Positions 37,712 to 46,749 are shown, counted from the stretch's first letter. The stretch is DNA of 64,000 bases from Pseudomonas protegens (GCF_003363755.1 NZ_CP031396.1:1302001-1366000), one strand, 5' to 3'. Program-made: numbers and translations. The notes: generated by a model from the letters alone, not told the origin.

Positions 37712-38149
37712 ATGAACTTCAGTGAATTTGAACAACTGCTGAATGCCAAGAAGAACCTCCATCCGATCTGGTTTGAGCTCCCTTCGGACAGCGCCGCCAC
37801 CGAGGAGGACATCACCGAGGCTCAAAATGACCTGGCGCTGCGACTTCCTGTCGAGTACCGCCAGTTCCTGCTGAAGCATGGGGGCGGCTACTTTGCCTTG
37901 GGAATCGTCTACTCACTGGACAGAGACAGCGATTTCAACCTGGCCAGAATCAATCGACAACACCCACTGATTGGCAAGTGTCATCTGTTGTTTTCAGAGA
38001 ACGGCTGCGGCGACTTCTACGGATTCCGGATTGAAAACACCCAATGCCTGGCAGAGGTGTGCTTTTTTGATCATGAAACCCAAGCATGGCAGCAGACCGG
38101 ATACCCAGAACTGTTCAGCTTCCTGGCCGAAGTGGCCCTTTCGATCTGA
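37712..38149 (+). CDS. SMI1/KNR4 family protein, possible orphan immunity protein
   Basis: A protein of 145 residues with the SMI1/KNR4 fold signature: an initial helix FEQLLNAKK, then ATEEDITEAQNDLALRLPVEYRQFLLKHGGGYF and a beta-rich half with FSENGCGDFYGFRI. In bacteria this fold is widespread among immunity proteins to polymorphic toxins (contact-dependent inhibition, type VI effectors). No toxin gene is beside it, and its only partner is the DUF3349-like gene 28 bases upstream. It lies inside the pyoverdine cluster between opmQ and pvdP, where such a gene has no known role. It is visibly more AT-rich than its neighbours. Confidence 0.75.
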   Translation: MNFSEFEQLLNAKKNLHPIWFELPSDSAATEEDITEAQNDLALRLPVEYRQFLLKHGGGYFALGIVYSLDRDSDFNLARINRQHPLIGKCHLLFSENGCGDFYGFRIENTQCLAEVCFFDHETQAWQQTGYPELFSFLAEVALSI

Positions 38150-38201
38150 ACACCCCTAGCAACGACCTCCAGACTCGAAGTTCACGATCAGTCCGGCGCC
38201 G

Positions 38202-39830
38202 CTACAGCAGTCGCTGCCTGACCTTCAAATGCCGCGCATACCAGGGCCGGCGAGGCACCTTGCGCAGCAGATCGGCCAACTGCTTTTCATCCTCGATAAA
38301 GGTGATGCGCAGGGCCAGCTTCATGGTTTCCGGGTCCATCTCCACGGTCTTGCCGGTCTGTAATCCAGGGATGGTGCTGCAACCGTGGGTCACCGGCCCC
38401 AGCCAGGGATCGCCGGCCTCGACCCAGCGCCCCGGGGCGAACCAGGGCACGCCATTGACTTCCAGACGCTTGAGCTCGCCGGGATGGAAACGTTCGTGGG
38501 CACGGAACCAGTCCTCCAGGCGGTCGTCGATCCAGCCATGAAAACGCCAGAACACCGGGCTGACATGGGAGGAGAACGGATCGCCGAGAAAGTCGTTTTC
38601 CGGCTGGTACCAGCGCGGGGAAAAGTCCGCCGGATCGCGGGCCATGGGCACCGGTGCACCGCTGGAAGGATCACGCGGCACCGAGGCCCAGCGCATGTGC
38701 AGCCAGTCGTGCAGGCCCAGCTCGATTTCCGAGCCGAACTGACCCAGGGTCAGGTTCGCCAGGTAGCGCGGGTTGCGGTACTGCGACTCCCAGACCTGGA
38801 AGTTGCTGTGGTAGGTCTCGCCGGCCTTGATGTCGCTGACCCACTGGCTGTAGTCGTCATCGTCATCGGCCAGCCACGCCGGCGGCAGGGAACCGCCGTC
38901 ATGGTTGTCGAAATAGCGGGCGAAACCCAGGCGATCACGCAGCAGTTCCGGCTGCGGCAGGGGGAAATGCTGCCAGGACGGCAAGTCCTGCATGGAACGC
39001 GCCGTGCCCAGCATGTGCCGATGCATGAAGAAGAAATCGATACCCGAGCCGTTGCGATCCTTCTTCGGACCGCGCGCATCGCGCTCCTGCCCCCGAGGAC
39101 CGGGCTGCCAACCGATGCCGCGCAGGGCGTCACGCTTCTCTTCGGAAAGCCGGTGCCACTTGTCCCGGGTCGCGTGCCACAGCTGGTGGAACAACCGATG
39201 CTCGGGCGACACCAGCCAGGCCAGCAGCGTCGGGTTCAGGCCGATACGCTGGCGAGCCTCGGGAAACATCTGCTTGGTGGCGACAAAGCGGTTGTCCAAG
39301 GCGGGCAGCGCCAGGGGCCGGTCCAGGCGCTCGACACAGCCGCTCAGGGTGCCGCTGCCGGCGTTGGCGAAATCGGCCCAGACTTCATCCAGGCTCATCT
39401 TGAACTCATAAGTGGCGGCACCGTCCACCGCCGTGGCAGGAATCAATCGCCAGTACATCTCACCCGGCTGTGGGCTCACCAGGTCGGCAACGATCCGGTA
39501 GCGCGGCTCGGCGGCGCCGCGCAGGCCCTCGGCGGTATCCAGGTAACCGCGCAGGCCACGCCCGCGCTGGGCGATGTCGAGAAACACTTCCAAGTCCTGG
39601 CGCCCCAGGCCATCGAGCCCGGCATCGGCGCCTTCAAAGCGAATGCTCCAGATGCCCCGCAACTGGTCCGCCAAGCGTTGCCCGGCGGTATCCGCCAGCT
39701 CCACCGTGGCCTCGCCCGGGGTGATCGGGAATTCCTCACGCGTCAACTCGCGATGCACATAAAACGCCGCCGGCACGGCAGCGCCAGTCAGCGCCAAGCC
39801 CGCCATGAACCCTCGTCGAGAAATCGTCAT
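38202..39830 (-). CDS. pvdP: Periplasmic tyrosinase of pyoverdine chromophore maturation
   Basis: A protein of 542 residues (PvdP is about 544). A twin-arginine signal (MTISRRGFMAGLALTGAAVP) sends it folded to the periplasm. Copper-site histidines are visible in HRLFHQLWHATRDKWH, FFFMHRHMLG, HDWLHMRW and VFWRFHGWIDDRLEDW. In P. aeruginosa PvdP oxidises ferribactin, closing the dihydroxyquinoline chromophore. The start at 39830 has AGGTAGGG upstream; a longer frame runs into the promoter. A PvdS box lies 46 bases before the start, back to back with the pvdM box. Confidence 0.95.
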   Translation of the reverse strand: MTISRRGFMAGLALTGAAVPAAFYVHRELTREEFPITPGEATVELADTAGQRLADQLRGIWSIRFEGADAGLDGLGRQDLEVFLDIAQRGRGLRGYLDTAEGLRGAAEPRYRIVADLVSPQPGEMYWRLIPATAVDGAATYEFKMSLDEVWADFANAGSGTLSGCVERLDRPLALPALDNRFVATKQMFPEARQRIGLNPTLLAWLVSPEHRLFHQLWHATRDKWHRLSEEKRDALRGIGWQPGPRGQERDARGPKKDRNGSGIDFFFMHRHMLGTARSMQDLPSWQHFPLPQPELLRDRLGFARYFDNHDGGSLPPAWLADDDDDYSQWVSDIKAGETYHSNFQVWESQYRNPRYLANLTLGQFGSEIELGLHDWLHMRWASVPRDPSSGAPVPMARDPADFSPRWYQPENDFLGDPFSSHVSPVFWRFHGWIDDRLEDWFRAHERFHPGELKRLEVNGVPWFAPGRWVEAGDPWLGPVTHGCSTIPGLQTGKTVEMDPETMKLALRITFIEDEKQLADLLRKVPRRPWYARHLKVRQRLL

Positions 39831-39875
39831 TGCCCTACCTGTGTCAGCCCTGATGCAGGCTTTATCCAAGCTAGA

Positions 39876-39899
39876 ACGTTTATTGCCCACGGAAATTTA
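39876..39899 (-). promoter_or_regulatory. PvdS-dependent promoter (IS box) of pvdP
   Basis: On the minus strand TAAAT (39899-39895), a 16-base spacer and CGT (39878-39876), about 46 bases upstream of the pvdP start. Confidence 0.88.
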
Positions 39900-39917
39900 C
39901 CGCCCGCGCAGGGGACT

Positions 39918-39941
39918 TAAATTTCTTCGTCACTGGCTCGT
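39918..39941 (+). promoter_or_regulatory. PvdS-dependent promoter (IS box) of pvdM operon
   Basis: TAAAT at 39918-39922, a 16-base spacer and CGT at 39939-39941, about 63 bases before the pvdM start and 18 bases from the divergent pvdP box. Confidence 0.88.
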
Positions 39942-40003
39942 TCTTCCCAGATAGCAAAGGCCCCCGTGCCTGCACCTTGACGGCGAAACCGACTGAGATG
40001 GCA

Positions 40004-41353
40004 ATGACAAAACCACGTTCGAAGAAGGCTCTTTACATCGGCCTGCCGCTGGCCCTGGCGATTGGCGCCGGCGCCGGCTTCCTGGCCTGGGACTACTGGT
40101 TCAGGGACAACCCGGGCTACCCGGTCAAGGTGATGAAGCAGGCCGAAGAATTGCAGGAGCGCATCCTCTCCTTCGACAGCCACATTACCGTGCCCCTGGA
40201 TTTCGGCAGTGCCGGCAACGAGGCCGACAAGGACGGCAGCGGCCAGTTCGACCTGGCCAAGGCCGGACGCGGGCGCCTGTCCGGCGCAGCCCTGACGATT
40301 TTCGGCTGGCCGGAAATCTGGAACGGCGCAAATGCCCCTCATCGTCCCACGGCGGGCTTTGTCGACGCCGCGCGCAACGAGCAGGAAGCGCGCTACAAGA
40401 TCCTCACCGGCATGGTCCGCGACTTCCCCAACCAGGTGGGCATTGCCTATACCCCAGACGACTTCCGCCGCCTCAACGGCGAAGGCAAGTTCGCGGTGTT
40501 CCTCAGCATGCTCAACGCCTACCCCCTGGGCACCGATCTCGACCAGCTCGATCACTGGGCGGCCCGGGGCATGCGCATGTTCGGTTTCAGCTACGTGGGC
40601 AACAACGCCTGGTCCGACTCCTCGCGTCCACTGCCGTTCTTCAACGACACCCCGGACGCCCTCGGCGGCCTGTCCGACCTGGGCCGGCAGGCCGTGCACC
40701 GACTCAACGACCTGGGGGTGATCATCGACGTCTCGCAGATGTCGACCAAGGCCCTGGAGCAGGTCAGCCAACTCAGCCGCGCGCCCTTCGTCGCTTCGCA
40801 CTCGGCGCCCCGGGCCCTGGTGGATATCCCGCGCAACCTCAGCGACAGGGAAATGCAGCTGATCAAGGACAGCGGCGGCGTGGTGCAGATCGTCGGTTTC
40901 CCCACCTACATCCGTCCCCTGAGCCAAGCGACCCGGGACAAGCTCAACGCCCTGCGCGCGCGTTTCGACCTGCAACCCTTGACCGGGCTGGAAATGGCCC
41001 TGATGCCCGGCGACGCCATCATCACCGTGTGGCCCGAACAGCGTTTCGGCGAATACGCCGGCGAGCTGTACAGCATTGTCGAAGCAGAACCCAAGGCCAC
41101 CCTCAAGGACTTCGGCGACGCCATCGACTACGCCGTGAAGAAGATCGGCATCGACCACGTCGGCATCAGTTCGGACTTCAACGACGGCGGCGGCCTGGAC
41201 GGCTGGAAGGATGTCAGCGAGGGCCGCAACGTCACCGCCGAACTGCTGCAGCGCGGCTACAGCGAAGCGGATATCGCCAAGCTCTGGGGCGGCAACTTCC
41301 TGCGGGTCTGGGAGCAGGTGCAGAAATCCGCCAAGCCCCTGGCCCATCGCTGA
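40004..41353 (+). CDS. pvdM: Membrane dipeptidase-like protein of pyoverdine maturation
   Basis: A protein of 449 residues, as for P. aeruginosa PvdM. One N-terminal helix (ALYIGLPLALAIGAGAGFLAW) anchors or exports it. The rest is the renal-dipeptidase fold: FDSHITVPLDFG (where an active dipeptidase has a metal-binding HxD), FVASHSAPRALVDIPRNLSD, and GIDHVGISSDFNDGGGLDGW. PvdM is a periplasmic protein reported to be needed for oxidation of ferribactin, possibly through PvdP. The start at 40004 gives the known N-terminus; 39998 is an alternative ATG. It is first of a probable pvdM-pvdN-pvdO-acetyltransferase operon. Confidence 0.93.
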   Translation: MTKPRSKKALYIGLPLALAIGAGAGFLAWDYWFRDNPGYPVKVMKQAEELQERILSFDSHITVPLDFGSAGNEADKDGSGQFDLAKAGRGRLSGAALTIFGWPEIWNGANAPHRPTAGFVDAARNEQEARYKILTGMVRDFPNQVGIAYTPDDFRRLNGEGKFAVFLSMLNAYPLGTDLDQLDHWAARGMRMFGFSYVGNNAWSDSSRPLPFFNDTPDALGGLSDLGRQAVHRLNDLGVIIDVSQMSTKALEQVSQLSRAPFVASHSAPRALVDIPRNLSDREMQLIKDSGGVVQIVGFPTYIRPLSQATRDKLNALRARFDLQPLTGLEMALMPGDAIITVWPEQRFGEYAGELYSIVEAEPKATLKDFGDAIDYAVKKIGIDHVGISSDFNDGGGLDGWKDVSEGRNVTAELLQRGYSEADIAKLWGGNFLRVWEQVQKSAKPLAHR

Positions 41354-41385
41354 TCCCCCCTTTTGCCAACCAGTGAAATGAGCTC

Positions 41386-42672
41386 ATGACCGATCGCCGT
41401 ACATTTCTCAAACAGGCCGGCATCCTCGCCGCCGGCCTGCCTCTGGGCGCCGGCGCCCTGGCCGCGTCCGGCACCAGCACTAGCGCCCCGCCCCCTGCGC
41501 CCAAGGACCCATGGACGCAACTGCGCCTGCTGTTCGACCAGGACCCGGACTCCATTCACTTTTCCAACTTCCTGGTGACCTCGCACCCAAGGCCCGTGCG
41601 TGAAGCCATCGAACGGCATCGCGCCAATATCGACCGCAACCCGGGGCTGGCCATGGACTGGGACCTGCAGGAACCCTGGAAACGCGAGGCCGAAGTGCGT
41701 CGATGGGCGGGCCGCTACCTGCAAGCCAAGCCCGGCCAGATCGCCCTCACCGGCAGCACCAGCGAAGGCTTGGCGATGATTTACGGCGGCCTTCACGTGC
41801 GGCCCGATCAAGAGATCCTGACCACGGTCCACGAACACTACGCCACCGAATACAGCCTGAATTTCCGCGTGGCCAAACAAGGCACCCAGGTGCGCAAGAT
41901 CAGCCTGTTCAAGGACCCGCACCGGGTGTCCAAGGATGAAATCCTGGGCTCGATCAAGCGCAGCATCCGCCCCAATACCCGAGTCCTGGGCATGACCTGG
42001 GTGCAGTCGGGCAGTGGCGTGAAGCTGCCGATCGGCGAGATCGGCCAGTTGGTGGATGAGTTCAACCGCAACCGCGACGACAAAGACCGAATCATCTATG
42101 TGGTGGATGGGGTCCACGGGTTTGGCGTGGATAACCTGGACTTCCCCGACATGCACTGCGACTACTTCATTTCCGGCACTCACAAGTGGATGTTCGGCCC
42201 TCGCGGCACCGGGATCATCTGCGCCCGTTCCGAAGAGCTCAAGGACGTTACCCCCAGCGTGCCGACCTTTTCCGAGGACAACAATTTCGCTACCAGCATG
42301 ACCCCCGGCGGCTACCACGCCTTTGAACACCGCTGGGCCCTGGATGAAGCCTTCAAGCTGCACTTGCAGCTGGGCAAGGCCCAGGTCCAGGCGCGCATCC
42401 ACGCCCTCAACAGCTACCTCAAGCAACGTCTGCAGGAGCTGCCCCAAGTGGCGCTGGTCACCCCCCTGAGCCCCGAGCTGTCAGCGGGCTTCACCTTCTT
42501 CCGGATCAAGAATCAGGACTGCGACCAGTTCGCCGCCTACCTGATGGCCAATCGGGTGGTGGTCGATGCCGTGGACCGGGACGTCGGTCCGGTGATCCGT
42601 ACCGCGCCTGGCCTGCTCAACGACGAACAACAGATCGATCGCTTCATGGACCTGCTGCGCAAAAAGGTCTGA
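41386..42672 (+). CDS. pvdN: Periplasmic PLP-dependent side-chain modifying enzyme
   Basis: A protein of 428 residues with a twin-arginine signal (MTDRRTFLKQAGILAAGLPLGAGALA) and a class V aminotransferase fold. The PLP Lys is probably Lys267 in FISGTHKWMFGPRGTG and the cofactor-contacting Asp is in YVVDGVHGFG near 241. PvdN converts the glutamyl side chain beside the chromophore to a succinamide in the periplasm. It follows pvdM by 32 bases on the same strand. Its Tat signal fits a cofactor-containing enzyme exported after folding. Confidence 0.95.
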   Translation: MTDRRTFLKQAGILAAGLPLGAGALAASGTSTSAPPPAPKDPWTQLRLLFDQDPDSIHFSNFLVTSHPRPVREAIERHRANIDRNPGLAMDWDLQEPWKREAEVRRWAGRYLQAKPGQIALTGSTSEGLAMIYGGLHVRPDQEILTTVHEHYATEYSLNFRVAKQGTQVRKISLFKDPHRVSKDEILGSIKRSIRPNTRVLGMTWVQSGSGVKLPIGEIGQLVDEFNRNRDDKDRIIYVVDGVHGFGVDNLDFPDMHCDYFISGTHKWMFGPRGTGIICARSEELKDVTPSVPTFSEDNNFATSMTPGGYHAFEHRWALDEAFKLHLQLGKAQVQARIHALNSYLKQRLQELPQVALVTPLSPELSAGFTFFRIKNQDCDQFAAYLMANRVVVDAVDRDVGPVIRTAPGLLNDEQQIDRFMDLLRKKV

Positions 42673-42716
42673 AACCGCTCCTCCTTGCGCCCTGCGTCAC
42701 TTTTAAAAAGAGAGTC

Positions 42717-43610
42717 ATGATGAAACAGCATTCACTGAGCACCGCCCTCCGCCCGCCCCTGGCCAGCCTCTCCCTGGCCCTGCTGCTGAGCCTGTTGCTG
42801 CCGACCGCCGCCCAGGCCGCCGCCTCGCCCCAGCCGGGCAAGGTGTTCAAGGACTGCAAGGACTGTCCGGAAATGGTGGTGCTGCCCGCCGGCACCTTCA
42901 CCATGGGTACCCCCGCTGACGAGGTCGGCCGCCAGGAGGACGAAGGTCCGATGCATGAAGTGACCTTCGCCAAGCCATTCGCCATCGGACGCTTCCAGGT
43001 CCTGGCCGGCGAATGGGCCACCTACCTGAAGGAAACCGGCTACCAGATGCCCGACGGCGACACGCGCCCCGGTCGCGAATGCAAGGCCGGTAAACCCCGC
43101 TACCCAGTCGGCCCGCGCCAACCGGCGGTGTGCATGGACTTCAACGAAGCCCAGGCCTACACCGCCTGGCTGTCCAAGCGCACCGGCCAGCACTACTACA
43201 TCGTCAGCGAAGCCATGCGCGAATACGCGGCCCGCGCCGGCAGCACCGGCCCCTTCCCCTTCCCTTTCGACGAGGGCAAGGAATACAGCATTGCCAAGCA
43301 CGCCAACACCTACGGCCCGGAAGACGGCTTCAGCTTCACTTCGCCCGCCGGCTCCTTCCCCCCTAACGCCTTTGGCGTCTACGACATGCACGGCAATGTC
43401 TACGAGTTCACCCCCGACTGCTGGCATGACAGCTATGTCGGCGCCCCCACCGACGGCAGCGCCTGGACCGAGCCCAACTGCAGCGTCCTGCAGATGCGCG
43501 GCAACGACTGGACCGAAGCGCCGATTTTTTCCCGCTCAGGCAACCGCAACAACATCTACCCCACCGATCGTGGTGACTGGCTGGGGTTCCGGGTTGCCCG
43601 CGACCTTTGA
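42717..43610 (+). CDS. pvdO: Formylglycine-generating-enzyme-like pyoverdine maturation protein
   Basis: A protein of 297 residues with a Sec signal (LASLSLALLLSLLLPTAAQAA) and the FGE-sulfatase fold: MVVLPAGTFTMGTP, FAIGRFQVLAGEWATYLK, and GVYDMHGNVYEFTPDCWHDSY near 220. In P. aeruginosa PvdO acts in the periplasm late in chromophore oxidation, after PvdP; its exact chemistry is not fully settled. An adjacent ATG one codon downstream is also possible. It follows pvdN by 44 bases and is followed by the acetyltransferase gene after 32. Confidence 0.94.
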   Translation: MMKQHSLSTALRPPLASLSLALLLSLLLPTAAQAAASPQPGKVFKDCKDCPEMVVLPAGTFTMGTPADEVGRQEDEGPMHEVTFAKPFAIGRFQVLAGEWATYLKETGYQMPDGDTRPGRECKAGKPRYPVGPRQPAVCMDFNEAQAYTAWLSKRTGQHYYIVSEAMREYAARAGSTGPFPFPFDEGKEYSIAKHANTYGPEDGFSFTSPAGSFPPNAFGVYDMHGNVYEFTPDCWHDSYVGAPTDGSAWTEPNCSVLQMRGNDWTEAPIFSRSGNRNNIYPTDRGDWLGFRVARDL

Positions 43611-43642
43611 CCCTTCCCCTCATCGACTGACGGAGACACACC

Positions 43643-44662
43643 ATGAAAGCAGCTTTGTTCACCCTGTCGCTGAGCGACGGTTCCACCGCCAGCGTGCATG
43701 ACGCCGAAGAGAACCAGGGCAGCCTGCACACCGAGGGCTTCGCGGCACTGACCTTTCGCAGCGATGGCGAACTGATCGAGATCGCCGGCGAGATTGCCCC
43801 CAACTACCCGGCCAGCGCGCTGCTGGCCTTGTTGGGCGGGCATTTCTGCTACAAGAAAAAGTCCGCCCAGGTGCGGGTTCGCCTGCGTGCCAGCCGCGAC
43901 TTTGCCGTGTCAGCCATCCGCCAGGGGGTCTTTGACACCTTGCTCGCCGTCGATGCCCACCAGGTGGAGCTACAGTGCCGACGCAGTACCTTCTGGCAGC
44001 ACCCGCTGCCCTGGCTCAGCGCTCCGGCCAGCGCCCACACCGCGCCCTTCTACCAGTTCAGCGGCGAGAAACGTCACCCGCAACGCCCGCCACTGCCCCA
44101 GGGCGAGGTGTACCGCCGTCGTCTGCCGGGGCTCAACACCGAGTTCAGCCTGCGCACCATCGATCCGGACCGTGACCTGCAAGCCTTCAATCGCTGGATG
44201 AACCTGGAGCAGGTGGCGTTCTTCTGGGAGCAGGCCGGCAGCCTCGACGAGCACGCCGCCTATCTGCAAGACATGCTCGCCGACCCGCGGGTCCATCCGC
44301 TGATCGGCTGCTACGACGACGAGCCCTTCGCCTACTTCGAAGTCTACTGGTGCAAGGAAGACCGCATCGCCCCCTACTACGACGTGCAGGACCACGACCG
44401 CGGCTGGCACGTGGTGGTGGGCGAGAACAAGCACCAGGGCATCGGCAAGCTCAAGGGCTGGTTCAATTCGCTGATGCACTACATGTTCCTGGATGATCCA
44501 CGTACCCAGCGCATCCTTGGCGAACCGCGCATCGACCATGACCGGCAGATCGACTTCCTCAAGTCCCAGGGCTTCGGTCACTTGAAGGACATCCAACTGG
44601 CCCACAAGAAAGCCGCTCTGCTGCGCCTGGAACGCGAGTTCTTCTTCGATCGGCCACTTTGA
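43643..44662 (+). CDS. pvdYII: N5-hydroxyornithine acetyltransferase (PvdYII/IucB-like)
   Basis: A protein of 339 residues with a C-terminal GNAT domain of the hydroxamate-siderophore type (about 165-335): RWMNLEQVAFFWEQAGSLDEH, PLIGCYDDEPFAYFEVYWCKEDRI, HVVVGENKHQGIGKLKGWFNSLMHYMF, and LDDPRTQRILGEPRIDHDRQIDF. Relatives (IucB, RhbD, PvdYII) acetylate N-hydroxyornithine or N-hydroxylysine with acetyl-CoA. This predicts acetyl-hydroxyornithine instead of the formyl group added by PvdF; no pvdF is in the window. The N-terminal 130 residues are not catalytic by sequence. It is probably co-transcribed with pvdMNO, though its enzyme should work in the cytoplasm. Confidence 0.8.
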   Translation: MKAALFTLSLSDGSTASVHDAEENQGSLHTEGFAALTFRSDGELIEIAGEIAPNYPASALLALLGGHFCYKKKSAQVRVRLRASRDFAVSAIRQGVFDTLLAVDAHQVELQCRRSTFWQHPLPWLSAPASAHTAPFYQFSGEKRHPQRPPLPQGEVYRRRLPGLNTEFSLRTIDPDRDLQAFNRWMNLEQVAFFWEQAGSLDEHAAYLQDMLADPRVHPLIGCYDDEPFAYFEVYWCKEDRIAPYYDVQDHDRGWHVVVGENKHQGIGKLKGWFNSLMHYMFLDDPRTQRILGEPRIDHDRQIDFLKSQGFGHLKDIQLAHKKAALLRLEREFFFDRPL

Positions 44663-44728
44663 GCTGATCCAGCGGTCGCTGCAGCCTCCCGGCAGCGACC
44701 GGCGCACGGCGCGACGCCGGGCCTGCGC

Positions 44729-44752
44729 TAAATCCCCCCAGTGCCACTTCGT
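44729..44752 (+). promoter_or_regulatory. PvdS-dependent promoter (IS box) of pvdE
   Basis: TAAAT at 44729-44733, a 16-base spacer and CGT at 44750-44752. It lies about 235 bases before pvdE, in an intergenic region of 324 bases that otherwise shows nothing recognisable; the leader is unusually long. Confidence 0.82.
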
Positions 44753-44986
44753 CTTCTCTGCAACGGTCTTGAGTCAAGCCCCGTCCCGAACGCGACAGCC
44801 TCCTCAAGCCCGGCATTGCAGCGCACTGCACGCCGCGTCGCGCTGTGCACCCCGGACCCTTGCCCGTATGTCGATCCATTTCAGAGGAAGCGCACCAGAT
44901 GAACCCGACGGCTGCACCCCGGCCCCCATGCCCCAACGCAAACCGCCTCTCACCCGCCCTTATCCGTGCTTGAACCAGGAGTCATC

Positions 44987-46642
44987 ATGAACAGCCCTCC
45001 GCGTAGCCGCAGCGCCATCCGTGACCTGCTGGGCCTGCTCAAACCTTTCTGGCCCACCGTGGCCGTCTCGATCGTGCTGGGCATCATCGGCGGCCTGAGC
45101 ATCACCGTCCTGCTGGCGACCATCAACCAGGCCCTGAACGGCGCCGACGGCCTCAGTCGCGGCGTGGTCCTGACCTTCGCCGGGCTGTGCCTGCTGGCGC
45201 TGCTGTGTTCGATTCTGTCGGATATCGGCAGCAACTACGTCGGCCAGCACATCATCAGCAAGCTGCGCAAAGACCTGGGGGAAAAAGTCCTCAGCGCGCC
45301 CATCGAGCAGATCGAACGCTATCGCAGCCATCGCCTGATCCCGGTACTGACCCACGACATCGACACCATCAGCGACTTCGCCTTCGCCTTTGCGCCACTG
45401 GCCATTTCCCTGACCGTGACCCTGGGCTGCCTGGGTTACCTGGCCCTGCTCTCATGGCCGATGTTCCTGCTGATGCTGGTGGCCATCGTGATTGGTTGCA
45501 GCGTGCAGTTTGTTGCGCAAACCAAGGGCATCAAGGGCTTCATGGACGCCCGGGATGAAGAGGACAACCTGCAAAAGCACTACAACGCCATTGCCGACGG
45601 CGCCAAGGAACTGCGCATCCACCGGCCGCGCCGCAACCGCATGTTCAACCAGCGGATCAAGCACAGCGCCGAGCACATCTGCAACAAACAGATCGAGTCG
45701 GTGAACATTTTCATCGTCGCCAAGACCTTCGGCTCCATGCTGTTTTTCGTGGTCATCGGCCTGGCCCTGGCCCTGCAGTCCTTCTGGCCCAACAACGACC
45801 GCGCAGTGATGAGCGGCTTCGTCCTGGTGCTGCTGTACATGAAGGGCCCCCTGGAATTGCTGATCGGCAACCTGCCGATTGTCAGCCGCGCCCAGGTGGC
45901 CTTCCGCCGCATCGCCGAACTGTCCGAGCGCTTCTCCTCCCCCGAACCGCACCTGCTGCTCAGTGAAACCGCAAGCCAACCCCAGACCGTGCACAGCCTG
46001 GAACTGCACGATGTGCGCTACGCCTTCCCGGCCGTCGAAGGCAGCGCGCCCTTTGCCCTGGGCCCGGTGAACCTGCGGATCAAGCAGGGCGACATCGTCT
46101 TCATCGTTGGCGAGAACGGCTGCGGCAAGACCACCCTGATCAAGCTGCTACTGGGCCTGTACCGACCCCAGGAAGGCGAGATCCGCCTCAACGGCCGCCC
46201 TGTCACCGCCGAGACCCGCGACGACTATCGACAACTGTTCACCACCATCTTTGCCGACTACTACCTGTTCGATGACCTGGTCCAGGGTGGCGAACAACTG
46301 CCCGAAGAGGCCGAACAGTATCTGCGCCGCCTGGAGATCGGGCACAAGGTGAGCATCCGCGACGGGGCCTTCACCACCACAGATCTGTCCACCGGGCAAC
46401 GCAAGCGACTGGCGCTGGTCAACGCCTGGATCGAGGAACGCCCGGTGCTGGTGTTCGACGAATGGGCCGCCGACCAGGACCCGACCTTCCGGCGGATTTT
46501 CTACACCGAGCTGCTGCCGGACCTCAAACGCCTGGGCAAGACCATCATCGTCATCTCCCACGACGATCGCTATTTCGACATTGCCGACCAGTTGGTGCGC
46601 ATGGAAGCGGGCAAGGTCAGTTGCGAACTCGAACCGGCCTGA
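44987..46642 (+). CDS. pvdE: Inner-membrane ABC transporter for pyoverdine precursor (ferribactin) export
   Basis: A fused permease-ATPase of 551 residues. Six helices lie in the first 300 residues, starting LLGLLKPFWPTVAVSIVLGIIGG. The ATPase domain has Walker A GENGCGKTT, signature DLSTGQRKRLALV and Walker B VLVFDEWAADQDP. PvdE carries ferribactin from cytoplasm to periplasm, where PvdQ, PvdP, PvdM, PvdN and PvdO act. The start at 44987 has AGGAG; an in-frame codon upstream lacks one. It is followed by fpvA after about 100 bases. Confidence 0.95.
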   Translation: MNSPPRSRSAIRDLLGLLKPFWPTVAVSIVLGIIGGLSITVLLATINQALNGADGLSRGVVLTFAGLCLLALLCSILSDIGSNYVGQHIISKLRKDLGEKVLSAPIEQIERYRSHRLIPVLTHDIDTISDFAFAFAPLAISLTVTLGCLGYLALLSWPMFLLMLVAIVIGCSVQFVAQTKGIKGFMDARDEEDNLQKHYNAIADGAKELRIHRPRRNRMFNQRIKHSAEHICNKQIESVNIFIVAKTFGSMLFFVVIGLALALQSFWPNNDRAVMSGFVLVLLYMKGPLELLIGNLPIVSRAQVAFRRIAELSERFSSPEPHLLLSETASQPQTVHSLELHDVRYAFPAVEGSAPFALGPVNLRIKQGDIVFIVGENGCGKTTLIKLLLGLYRPQEGEIRLNGRPVTAETRDDYRQLFTTIFADYYLFDDLVQGGEQLPEEAEQYLRRLEIGHKVSIRDGAFTTTDLSTGQRKRLALVNAWIEERPVLVFDEWAADQDPTFRRIFYTELLPDLKRLGKTIIVISHDDRYFDIADQLVRMEAGKVSCELEPA

Positions 46643-46698
46643 TTTTTTTCGTATCGGCTTTCCGGTTTTCGGGAAGTCGAACGTCTCATAACAAGTTT

Positions 46699-46717
46699 GA
46701 GAAACATTCACATTTAA
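46699..46717 (+). promoter_or_regulatory. Weak Fur-like site upstream of fpvA
   Basis: GAGAAACATTCACATTTAA agrees with the Fur consensus at about 10 of 19 positions. No PvdS box (TAAAT-N16-CGT) was found before fpvA, which fits control by the FpvI-like sigma factor rather than PvdS. Low certainty. Confidence 0.3.
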
Positions 46718-46749
46718 AACGAATTCCCATTGCCGCTTAATAAGAGCAA

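Noticed and set aside
43643..44662. pvdF (hydroxyornithine formyltransferase)
   Set aside because: No formyltransferase motifs; the C-terminal half is clearly the GNAT hydroxamate acetyltransferase type.
46715..46720. TTTAAAACG before fpvA as a PvdS box
   Set aside because: The -35 reads TAAAA, not TAAAT, and no CGT lies at 16 or 17 bases.
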